In this document: positions 39,509 through 47,561 of the stretch, piece after piece
Layout of the letters: every line of letters begins with the position of its first letter
Position numbering within the stretch: position 1 is the first letter of the stretch
Program-made: the position numbers and the translations under genes
Assembly: GCA_934047225.1 (NCBI GenBank)
Contig: CAKOHE010000010.1
Span: 18,501 to 82,500 of the forward strand
Direction: 5' to 3'
From: Ypsolopha sequella
Taxonomy: Eukaryota > Arthropoda > Insecta > Lepidoptera > Ypsolophidae
DNA: 64,000 nt
The notes under the pieces: model-generated
What the model was told of the DNA's origin: nothing
Database searches by the model: none
The model's input: only the letters and a program-made list of their open reading frames with translations

Positions 39509-42500
39509 CTAAACCATCCGCTGCTCAGGCGCCCGTGTGTCACCTGCGCCGCTCTTTAGCATCGCGTCAGCAACAGCCATGTCACTGTTTCGCATAGCCA
39601 TTTTTAAGTTATATTCACGGATTTTACCGGTCTCCGCTGACAGGGCGTTCAAGATGATGTGAACTATGGCGTCATTTTCGCGGCGAACTGTGTAGTACAC
39701 ACAGCTGCCGGTGTGTCTGGACACCGCCACGACCGCGTGATTGACGCTGCTGTGCAGCTGCAGGTTCTTTTTTGCAGTTCTTACGATAACCACTCTCTCC
39801 CACGTTAGTCCCTGAGCTTCATGGATTGTGTGGAGACGCGATCCTTGTTGCTTCCCGAACCCTAGACCTTTAAGGAGCTCCTTCTCGGCTTGGGTGTGGA
39901 CAAGGTAGAGCGTGTTTGGCTCGTCTTTTGGGAGTCGCGTCTCTTCGTATGTTTCCAGTGTCAGGGACCGTGCTTGAGCCTTGGATGAGTATATGCCACT
40001 GTAGATCTCCCTTAGGGCATATGCTACATCCATGGGGTTTCGATGTGTGCACAGCAGTTGTTTCGTGATGTTTCTGTACGAGCTAGGAGTTTTGTACTTC
40101 ATCGGGAAGAGGTTTTCTCTGTCGATGAAAGGTACTTGGTTCCGGTCACCCAGGAGAAGAGCCTTGCTGGCGCCGGTTATTCTTATCGCTAACACTATGG
40201 CTCCAAAATGGCTCATGAGAGCTTCATCGATTATCAATCGACCGCAGCTCTCGCCCTCGCCTAAGCCGTTAGCCAGTAGCGACGCCATTGTGCGCACCTT
40301 GAACTTTGCGGCTCTGCCAAGTTTAGGCTCCAGTTTTCCGCGGAGGTGTCTTGCTCCTTCCAGTGTGAGTGTCGTCACCAAGTCCCTTTCAGCGTCAAAG
40401 TTGTTTACTATGGAGGTTGTTTTGCCGCAGCCTGGTACCCCGTTTACCCAGTCCATTGTTAATGTCGACATTTGTGCAATAGCTTCGGTGGATTCAGAAT
40501 CCCATCGCAATTTGCTTGCCATTTCCAGGATTCTTTCCTCCAGCATTATTCTCGTGCACTTAGCGACAATAACAATGGGATCGTTTGGTGGAGTGGTAAA
40601 CACTGGTTTGCCTTTCCGGGTTGACTCGTCACTGTCAAGTTCCACAAAACCACCAGTACCATTGAACGCGACCATGTACTCTCCCGTCATGATTCCACCC
40701 AAAACTTGGGAGGTGGCGTTATTGTACACCGCCGCGTCGCACTCCTCGAGTTTAACATTAAGCAATCGCTCATTCCCCCGACGATAGGCTTGGAGGATTG
40801 ACCGGCAGGTTTCTTGTTTTGAGACGATTGTGCCTTTGAGCATTGCCATGTACTCGAGAAGTGCGTTGGACAAGTGGTCCGATGGATCCACAGGTGTTAC
40901 GAGTTCCGGAAGGTCGACCAGGCCCATGTTGGCCTTTGTTGGTGTTTTGCGGGTAGTTATTCCATCTTTTCCCGATGAAGGTGTGATTCTTGGAGAAGTG
41001 CCTGTGTGTGTGTGTTTGTGAATTTTGGATGCAATGTGTGTGAAACAACCGATTGCTGCCTTGGTCATGGACGCCAACACTCCCTCAGAATCCTCTGCAC
41101 GACGCGTCGGCTGCCTCTCACCTGCTATTTTCTCTTGCAACCTTTCCGAACCACTAAGCTCCGGGCTTACTATGGGGTGGCCCCAGCTGTCGATGGGGTT
41201 GGAAGTTCCATCGAGACGGTACGGTTTCAGGTGACTGAGGTTTTGGCCCCTGTCCTCGTAGACCACCATCTCGTGTTTACTTGAAGCTCTGACGATGCCC
41301 AAGTAATCTTCCGCTTCAGCTTTAATGTAAGCCACCACCATAGCATCCACACTGATTTTCTTAGGCGGTCCGTCAATGGCTGCTAGGCTGGAAAGCATCG
41401 AGCATGCCTGGGCGAATTCGGAGACTTCGTCGCCGGCTACGAATAGTGCTATTATTTTGTTGTTTGTTCGCACTATTCTGCAGCGGTGACCTGCTGCAGT
41501 GACTACTGCGAGTGCTTCGAATACCTTCCGCCTCATCGTTGCCTTGAAATTGCTCCCCTTCAGAAGGAGAGCTAGGCCAGGTGAGATTGTAACGGTGTTT
41601 TTTGCCATCGCGTTGCAAAAGCAGACTCCGAGTCTCTCGGTGCTGTCGTCCATGAACGTCGCTACCCCTTTGAGCCTTATGCCAGGGACACCTGCTTCAC
41701 CGGAATTTAGAAGCTGGTACTCCACTGGCATCGGGTAGTCTATCGGTTGTTGTGGTTGTTGTGTGAGTTGTGTTGGTTTTATGGGGGTTAAGTCAGGTGT
41801 TGAGTTCCTCTTGGCCGCGATTCGCATGGTGTTTTCTACGAATTCAAGGAAGAGCGTTATGTTGTCTTTATCTGCGATGATGTTCCGCAGTTCGGCTTTT
41901 TCCAGCTTGGTGTTCAGCCGGTATTCTAGTTCCATTCGGGCAATCGCGAAACGAGGGCAGTCCAGTAAGAGATGCCATATCGACTCACTAGTGTCAGGGT
42001 CGCATTCACAGCCGGGACTGCTTTTCAGCTGAAACCGGTGCAAATACTCCGCCATGCCCCCGTGTCCTGTCAAGGCTTGCACTTGTCTGTGTGTCAGTTT
42101 TGTTCTCCGGACGATACGGAATGCTTCGTTCACGTCCGGAAAGAACACTTTGGTGACGGATCCAGTGCTGGAAGAGCTGTACCTATCTTGCCACTTGCGT
42201 ACAGTTTCCTCTCTGATCTTTTTCTTGACGTAGGATACGGGGACTTCACTGTAGTCTGGGTCATCAGTTGACTGCAAGGCCGCCTGTTTGGCCAGTTCAT
42301 CCGCTCTTTCGTTTCCGACTGTGCCGACATGCGCCCTGAGCCAAAAGAGCCGCACCTGCCGACCTTGTGCTCTGATTTCCGCTACGCACTCTCTGATGTT
42401 CTTAGTAAGGGGGTGTGATGACTTGGGATTTCCTAGCAGTTCGAGTGACGATCTTGAGTCACTCAAGATGTTTATTCGGTCACTCGCGCTATTTTTGGCC

Positions 42501-45500
42501 AAGTCGATCGCCCTGTGGAGTGCATAGAGCTCTGACTGGAAAACAGTGCACGCCGGGTCCAGGCTAAAGGTGTGAAAACTGGTCTCCGCTCCTTCCTCCC
42601 AACACGTGAGGGCTGCTCCAACTTTGCCCTCAATTTTGCTGCCATCAGTGAAAACTTGTGGTCCAGCAATGTCGTGGGAGTCTAGAGTTTCGGAGTCCAT
42701 GTTTTCTAGGAGCTCATACTCAGTTGTTATGAGTTGTGAAGGATGTGGCTGTTCAAGGTAGCCCACCCTTTGCTCCATGTTCCTTCCTGGTGGCAGGTAG
42801 TCTACATTGATGCCTTTTTTGGCCATGTACAGACTCGCAGCTTCCTGTATTCTTAGGTCCAGGGGCAGAAGGCCCGAAAGAACTAGTGCCGACGTGAGCG
42901 AGACCGTTCTGTACGCTTTGCAAATCTTTTGTGCAAATCCTCGTTGCAGTGCATCCAGACGATCTCTGATCATCTGGAGCTCCGTTGACCGGTGCCATGC
43001 ACTTGCTGCGTACATTACGATCGGCTCGACAACCGCTACGTATATCGTCCTGATAATTTCACCGTTGAGGCCCCATGTCACCTTCGCTGCGCGCGCTAGA
43101 TGTTTGTATATTTCCGCGGCTTTTTTGCAGATTGCGGTCACGTGCGCTTTGAAGGTGAGTTTTCGGTCGATGATGAGACCAAGGAGTTTTATCTCGTTGA
43201 CGAGTTCGAGTCTACTCCCTGACATATAGAGATGTGGTTCTTCGTACTTCAGTTTTTTAGTAATCAACATCGCCTTGGTCTTGTGTGCGGCGAAGTTGAG
43301 CTTGTTCTGAGTACCCCACTCCACTATTGTCTCCAGTGTCGAGTTGACCCTTTCCTCCATGTCTGCAACCGATTGGCCGGTGAAAACCAGGACTACGTCA
43401 TCCGCGAAAGCTTGCGAGTGTACTCCTTCCCCTTCCAGCTTGTGCAATAGCGGGTCGAGGATGATGTTCCAAAAAGCTGGCCCTCCGATAGATCCTTGGA
43501 CACAACCTTTGGTTGTTTTCCTCTCGCTTGTTGCTCTGGAATAATTGACCACTATTTTTCGGTCTTCTAGGTAGGAGCACACCATTGCATAGATGTTCCG
43601 CGGACACTTCCTTGAGGCTAGCTGGTGTTTTAAAGCCGGCCACCATGCGTTGTCGAAGGCCCCCTCTATGTCCAGTGAGATCATTAGAACTATCTTTTTG
43701 TTTCCAAGTTCTGATCTAACATGCTTAAGCAGGTCACAGAGGGCGTCCTCGGTTCCGCGCTGGGGCGTAAACCCGTACTGGTTTTGGTTAAGGGTGGGCT
43801 GTATGTGCCATTGCAGCCTGTTTACCATGAGTTTCTCGACGATTTTTCCGATTACTGGCAGCAGTCCGATGGGTCTGTATGACTTTGGGTGTGTGTAGTC
43901 ATCTTTCCCATGCTTTCCGAGGATAATTACGTGCGCCATTTTCCACTGGGTGGGGAAATGTGCCAGCTCTAAGCATTTATTTGCTATAGCCATAAACATT
44001 TCCTTCCCGGTTTTGATGGCCATCGTACATATGTCTGCCGTCAGCCCGTCCGATCCTGGTGCCTTCTTTGGATTCAAGTCATGTAGTACTGAATCCAGTT
44101 CGGCTTCCGTGAAAGGTGGGTCATCTTTTGACAGACCGTCAGTATCCTCGGGTTTGGCGTTTGTCAGTTCTCGGAGATGTTTGTGGTAGGGTTGATCTGT
44201 CTGTGTAGAATCATCAGGGTAGAACGTATCGGCCAGGAGATCGGCCGATTGTTCAGGGCTCAGTGTCTCGCCCTTGGCGTTCCTGAGAAGCGGGTCTTCT
44301 CGCCTCTTAGATGTTCTCCTGATGACTCTATAGATCCCATCCCACATGCTCTCCTTTTCCTGCGTCGAGCAAAACTCTTTCCAGCTCTGGGTTTGGGCTT
44401 CGCTAGCCTTTTTCTCGTAGTTGAGTTTGGCTTCGAGGTACTCGTTTACGACGTGTTCCCGCCTGATGGGTGCAGCATTTCTGATCCTGCGCTTTCTGCG
44501 CGTGACCTCTTTTTTGAGGTCTGTCAGTTCTTTGGACCACCAGGGGGGTGCGGCTTTTCCTTTGTAGGCGCCTATTTTTGGAATTGCTTTGTCGCATGCT
44601 TCTTGAATGGCGTTCGTATATGCGACAAGCGTGGATTCCAGTTCCTTGATGTCCGAGATGGAGTTTACGTTTTCCAGGGAGATGTTTCTTTTGACTAGGC
44701 CGGATCTTAGTTGTGTTTGGAACTCTCGCCAGTTCGCCTTCTTGATGTTATACTTGCGAGTGGTGGTGGATTCTAGAGCCACCAGCTCTCTGTCCAGTCG
44801 CAAGGCGAAGGTGATGGCGTTGTGGTCAGACGTTGTGATGTCGCGGTCCACTTTCCAACTTTCGATCCTGCCCAGCAGGGATGTACTACACGCAGTAACG
44901 TCTACTATGCTGCTGTATAGTTTCCCTCCCCTGTAAGTCTCAAACGTGGGAGTGTCCCCTTTGTTGAGGATATGGAACTCCATTTCATCAAGGAATGCGC
45001 TGTAGGCCACTCCCCTAGGGTCGTCATGCTTGCTGCCCCACCAGAGGCTCCACGCGTTGACGTCCCCGCCTATTAGGATGTTGTTCGTTTTAACTTTTTT
45101 GCACGTTTCTTCAACGCGCTTCAGATTTTCTTTTATGTCTTCGTTCCCCTCAAAGTACACCGATAGCACAGCCAGCTTTAGGCTGCCCGCCACCAGTGTC
45201 ACTGCTGCCTCGGTCTCGGTCACCAACTGCGGGTCGTGAATTACCCGCAGTCGGTCCCCGAAAACGATGACAGCTGCCTTTACTGGTTTTGTGCGATTCA
45301 GGGTGCACTGGATGATCTGAGTGCCGGGATAAGTGCTCATATTGCCGTTCCGCCCTACATAGGGTTCTTGTACTAGGGCAATAGAGACCCCGCTTCCCTT
45401 TGCAGCCCGGATCAATTCCTCCGTTGCTAGCTTTTTGCGCTGCAGGTTTGCCTGAACGATTAGCAGCCTGCTCGCGATAGTACTTTGGGGGGGTGAGGTG

Positions 45501-45535
45501 GGTGTCGTGTCGTTGCCCTTAGCAGTAGCTGACAC
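39509..45535 (-). CDS. ORF2: APE endonuclease, RT, RNase H, CCHC, novel region, SF1 helicase (H2-3, intact)
   Basis: 2,008 residues from an in-frame GTG (45533-45535); no ATG is near. Endonuclease ~25-245: Glu57, Asp158/Asn160 in GGDVNAW, Asp237-His238. RT ~487-800: KKAPGSDG, Asp622 in SLDIEGAFDNAW, GCVQGS 677-682, FADD 710-713. RNase H ~960-1085: Asp964, Glu1002, Asp1026, His1069, Asp1079. CCHC: Cys1176, Cys1178, His1188, Cys1193. B-type proteins end at the equivalent of ~1244. Beyond lie a Gln/Pro linker, an unrecognised region (~1268-1440), a Ser/Thr-rich linker, a pre-helicase region (~1555-1690) and a helicase (~1695-1950): GVPGCGKT 1699-1706, IDEA 1769-1772, GDRNQVPF 1796-1803, HR 1831-1832, HEAQG 1905-1909, SRHTG 1939-1943. 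The motif set is that of positive-strand RNA virus SF1 helicases. It should nick telomeric DNA, copy its RNA and probably unwind a nucleic-acid intermediate; the helicase substrate is unknown. Confidence 0.94.
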   Translation of the reverse strand: MSATAKGNDTTPTSPPQSTIASRLLIVQANLQRKKLATEELIRAAKGSGVSIALVQEPYVGRNGNMSTYPGTQIIQCTLNRTKPVKAAVIVFGDRLRVIHDPQLVTETEAAVTLVAGSLKLAVLSVYFEGNEDIKENLKRVEETCKKVKTNNILIGGDVNAWSLWWGSKHDDPRGVAYSAFLDEMEFHILNKGDTPTFETYRGGKLYSSIVDVTACSTSLLGRIESWKVDRDITTSDHNAITFALRLDRELVALESTTTRKYNIKKANWREFQTQLRSGLVKRNISLENVNSISDIKELESTLVAYTNAIQEACDKAIPKIGAYKGKAAPPWWSKELTDLKKEVTRRKRRIRNAAPIRREHVVNEYLEAKLNYEKKASEAQTQSWKEFCSTQEKESMWDGIYRVIRRTSKRREDPLLRNAKGETLSPEQSADLLADTFYPDDSTQTDQPYHKHLRELTNAKPEDTDGLSKDDPPFTEAELDSVLHDLNPKKAPGSDGLTADICTMAIKTGKEMFMAIANKCLELAHFPTQWKMAHVIILGKHGKDDYTHPKSYRPIGLLPVIGKIVEKLMVNRLQWHIQPTLNQNQYGFTPQRGTEDALCDLLKHVRSELGNKKIVLMISLDIEGAFDNAWWPALKHQLASRKCPRNIYAMVCSYLEDRKIVVNYSRATSERKTTKGCVQGSIGGPAFWNIILDPLLHKLEGEGVHSQAFADDVVLVFTGQSVADMEERVNSTLETIVEWGTQNKLNFAAHKTKAMLITKKLKYEEPHLYMSGSRLELVNEIKLLGLIIDRKLTFKAHVTAICKKAAEIYKHLARAAKVTWGLNGEIIRTIYVAVVEPIVMYAASAWHRSTELQMIRDRLDALQRGFAQKICKAYRTVSLTSALVLSGLLPLDLRIQEAASLYMAKKGINVDYLPPGRNMEQRVGYLEQPHPSQLITTEYELLENMDSETLDSHDIAGPQVFTDGSKIEGKVGAALTCWEEGAETSFHTFSLDPACTVFQSELYALHRAIDLAKNSASDRINILSDSRSSLELLGNPKSSHPLTKNIRECVAEIRAQGRQVRLFWLRAHVGTVGNERADELAKQAALQSTDDPDYSEVPVSYVKKKIREETVRKWQDRYSSSSTGSVTKVFFPDVNEAFRIVRRTKLTHRQVQALTGHGGMAEYLHRFQLKSSPGCECDPDTSESIWHLLLDCPRFAIARMELEYRLNTKLEKAELRNIIADKDNITLFLEFVENTMRIAAKRNSTPDLTPIKPTQLTQQPQQPIDYPMPVEYQLLNSGEAGVPGIRLKGVATFMDDSTERLGVCFCNAMAKNTVTISPGLALLLKGSNFKATMRRKVFEALAVVTAAGHRCRIVRTNNKIIALFVAGDEVSEFAQACSMLSSLAAIDGPPKKISVDAMVVAYIKAEAEDYLGIVRASSKHEMVVYEDRGQNLSHLKPYRLDGTSNPIDSWGHPIVSPELSGSERLQEKIAGERQPTRRAEDSEGVLASMTKAAIGCFTHIASKIHKHTHTGTSPRITPSSGKDGITTRKTPTKANMGLVDLPELVTPVDPSDHLSNALLEYMAMLKGTIVSKQETCRSILQAYRRGNERLLNVKLEECDAAVYNNATSQVLGGIMTGEYMVAFNGTGGFVELDSDESTRKGKPVFTTPPNDPIVIVAKCTRIMLEERILEMASKLRWDSESTEAIAQMSTLTMDWVNGVPGCGKTTSIVNNFDAERDLVTTLTLEGARHLRGKLEPKLGRAAKFKVRTMASLLANGLGEGESCGRLIIDEALMSHFGAIVLAIRITGASKALLLGDRNQVPFIDRENLFPMKYKTPSSYRNITKQLLCTHRNPMDVAYALREIYSGIYSSKAQARSLTLETYEETRLPKDEPNTLYLVHTQAEKELLKGLGFGKQQGSRLHTIHEAQGLTWERVVIVRTAKKNLQLHSSVNHAVVAVSRHTGSCVYYTVRRENDAIVHIILNALSAETGKIREYNLKMAMRNSDMAVADAMLKSGAGDTRAPEQRMV

Positions 45536-47561
45536 GCGAGCGTGCTATAGCATCCATTTTTTGTCTTTCTGGACACTCTGGGTCGTACGCTGCGTGTGCT
45601 GTGGATGAATGGGAATGGGTTTGCTCGCAGTTTTTGCAGTGTGGAGGTCTGTCCTCCAATCTGCTGCGACATTTCACCCAGGAGTGAGTCCCTCCGCAGT
45701 ACGCGCAGAGGTCCTCTTTCTCCCGGCAGAGACCTTTGGTATGCCCATAACCCAGGCATCTGGAGCACTGTATAAGGGGCGACTGGTCTTCGACTGGACT
45801 CCGCGAAAGGCCGATGTAGACCTTTTCGGCCTTCATGAGCCTTCCGTACAGTACGGGCGAGACCTCGAAGACGGTGTGGCACTGAAGCGCGTTTCGAGCT
45901 TTTTTCCTGTATTTAACTCGGAGAAGATCGTCATTTTTGTTCAGGGCCGTGAACAGATGGTTGTTTTGGGCTCGGAAGTGTTGGACGATCTCTTCGTCGT
46001 TTTGGTAGGCGAGGACGTTTCTGACAATGACTAAGGGGTTATTTTTTCTAGCTTCCTCCACCTTAAGGGTGTTGTCTGCTCGCATTTGTGATCTGACTAG
46101 TTCCAGGTCTTCTTTGCTGCTGCAAGTCAAGACCACTTTCCTGTTTCTCGCCTTCCTTACCCTGTCCACTCTGGCGCCGGTCTTGCTCATGTCTAGCGCA
46201 TTGATGATTGTCTTGATGACGTTATCCCCTGTCTTAGAGGTATCCGTCGATGAGACAATCACCGTGTGGTTCGGTTTCGGTGAAGGTGGAGTAGGCAGTG
46301 TGGCTGGCTTCTTTTCTGGCTTGCGCTTTCGCTGTACAACAGTCCATCCGTCAGCTTTAGAAAGCTCAGCCTCGAGGTTTGCCTGTGGTGGTGGCGTGCG
46401 TGGCGTGCGTGACTGTTGCTCGCGCATGGTCTTCAGCTCAGATGTGACAGCTTCGAGCCTTTCATTGAGCGGTTCGAAGTGCTCAGCGAGTTCCGAATGT
46501 GTGGGAGGTGTTTCGGTGGTGGAGAGGGCGTCTTGTAGCGTGGTTTTTATGTATATGTGTAATTGCGTGATTGTGTCCCTCACATCCCTGACCTCTTGTT
46601 CTAAGCGTTCGACCTGGGGCTGTGAGGTTTGAATGTGTGTTGCAGTGTTTTCATCCTTCGTCACCATTTCTGCATGTTTCTTATCTGCTTCCCTTCTCAT
46701 GGAGTCCAGTTGCCTGGAGAGCTGCTCTATACTTGTGGAGATCTTTGTGCTATCATCCTTAAGAGAGCTTTCCAGATGACCGGGCCCCATGGCTGTGAGT
46801 TGGTTTACGGAATAGGATAAGTCCTGCATCGCTTTAGTAATGGTAACGAGGTAGTTCCCGTTATCTTTAATTTGTTGGTGGGGTTCCCGCGTTTCAAAAG
46901 TTAGCCAGTCCCTGATGGTTTTTGTCTCCTGCAAACTTTGGCCAATGTCCTCAATGGCCTTTTGTACGTTGACGGTGAGCTGCGTTGTTATTTCTCCTAT
47001 TTGTTTTGAGTGGGCACGCTCCGCTCTGATAAGCTCCCGAGCGTGCTCGCTCCTTTCCTTCTCCAGATTGTACTTGTGTCTCGATCTGGAGTCGGAGAGG
47101 GACAACACCGTCTCATACAGCGTCTGCAGGCTTTCGACGGCCGTTTGTTTGTACTCACTCTTGAGGTTTTTGGCTGACTCTAACGCCTCCTTCCCCTTGA
47201 GGAACATTTCGTTGGCTAACTTATTAGCCGCGTCCATGTGGACCCCCCTTTGCACGTTCCTGCTCGTGGTGTTGATTAGGCTGAGTCTTCTTTGTGGTGA
47301 CGTGGAAGACTCCCTTTCTGAATCAATCGGCCGTGGCGGTGAAAAATCGGCTTTGGTACTTGCAGGATCCGTCAGAGTCGGCGATCCGCTTCGCTCCGAG
47401 GCAGTGGAGACCGGTGATCCGTCTGTCCGTTGTGCGTTTTTGGTTAGGACCTTGTCTCGAAGTGAGCGGGTTGGCCGTGCGGGGGGAACCTTAGCAGAGG
47501 ATGGCGCGGCGTCCGTGGATTTTGTTGGGAGTTTGGCAGGGTTTTGTTGTTTGGAAGACAT
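45519..47561 (-). CDS. ORF1 Gag-like protein (H2-3, intact)
   Basis: 680 residues from ATG 47559-47561 (AAAATGTC context). The N-terminal ~100 residues are basic and Ser/Pro-rich. Predicted coiled coils by eye lie at about 112-225 (includes LYETVLSLSDSRSRH) and 275-345. A basic patch RKRKPEKK (411-418) could be a nuclear signal. Residues ~430-598 form the conserved pre-knuckle region. Three zinc knuckles end the protein: 599-612, 619-631 and 642-663. Family knowledge says such proteins bind element RNA and, in SART-type elements, help target telomeres. The TAA stop (45519-45521) lies inside the ORF2 frame, so the two overlap by 17 nt, with ORF2 in the +1 frame. Confidence 0.94.
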   Translation of the reverse strand: MSSKQQNPAKLPTKSTDAAPSSAKVPPARPTRSLRDKVLTKNAQRTDGSPVSTASERSGSPTLTDPASTKADFSPPRPIDSERESSTSPQRRLSLINTTSRNVQRGVHMDAANKLANEMFLKGKEALESAKNLKSEYKQTAVESLQTLYETVLSLSDSRSRHKYNLEKERSEHARELIRAERAHSKQIGEITTQLTVNVQKAIEDIGQSLQETKTIRDWLTFETREPHQQIKDNGNYLVTITKAMQDLSYSVNQLTAMGPGHLESSLKDDSTKISTSIEQLSRQLDSMRREADKKHAEMVTKDENTATHIQTSQPQVERLEQEVRDVRDTITQLHIYIKTTLQDALSTTETPPTHSELAEHFEPLNERLEAVTSELKTMREQQSRTPRTPPPQANLEAELSKADGWTVVQRKRKPEKKPATLPTPPSPKPNHTVIVSSTDTSKTGDNVIKTIINALDMSKTGARVDRVRKARNRKVVLTCSSKEDLELVRSQMRADNTLKVEEARKNNPLVIVRNVLAYQNDEEIVQHFRAQNNHLFTALNKNDDLLRVKYRKKARNALQCHTVFEVSPVLYGRLMKAEKVYIGLSRSPVEDQSPLIQCSRCLGYGHTKGLCREKEDLCAYCGGTHSWVKCRSRLEDRPPHCKNCEQTHSHSSTAHAAYDPECPERQKMDAIARSRVSYC

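Noticed and set aside
39509..40470. An independent endogenous viral element supplying the helicase
   Set aside because: The helicase is in the same frame as endonuclease, RT and RNase H in seven copies of two lineages, followed by the element's own 3' UTR and poly(A). It is part of the LINE, not a nested viral insertion.
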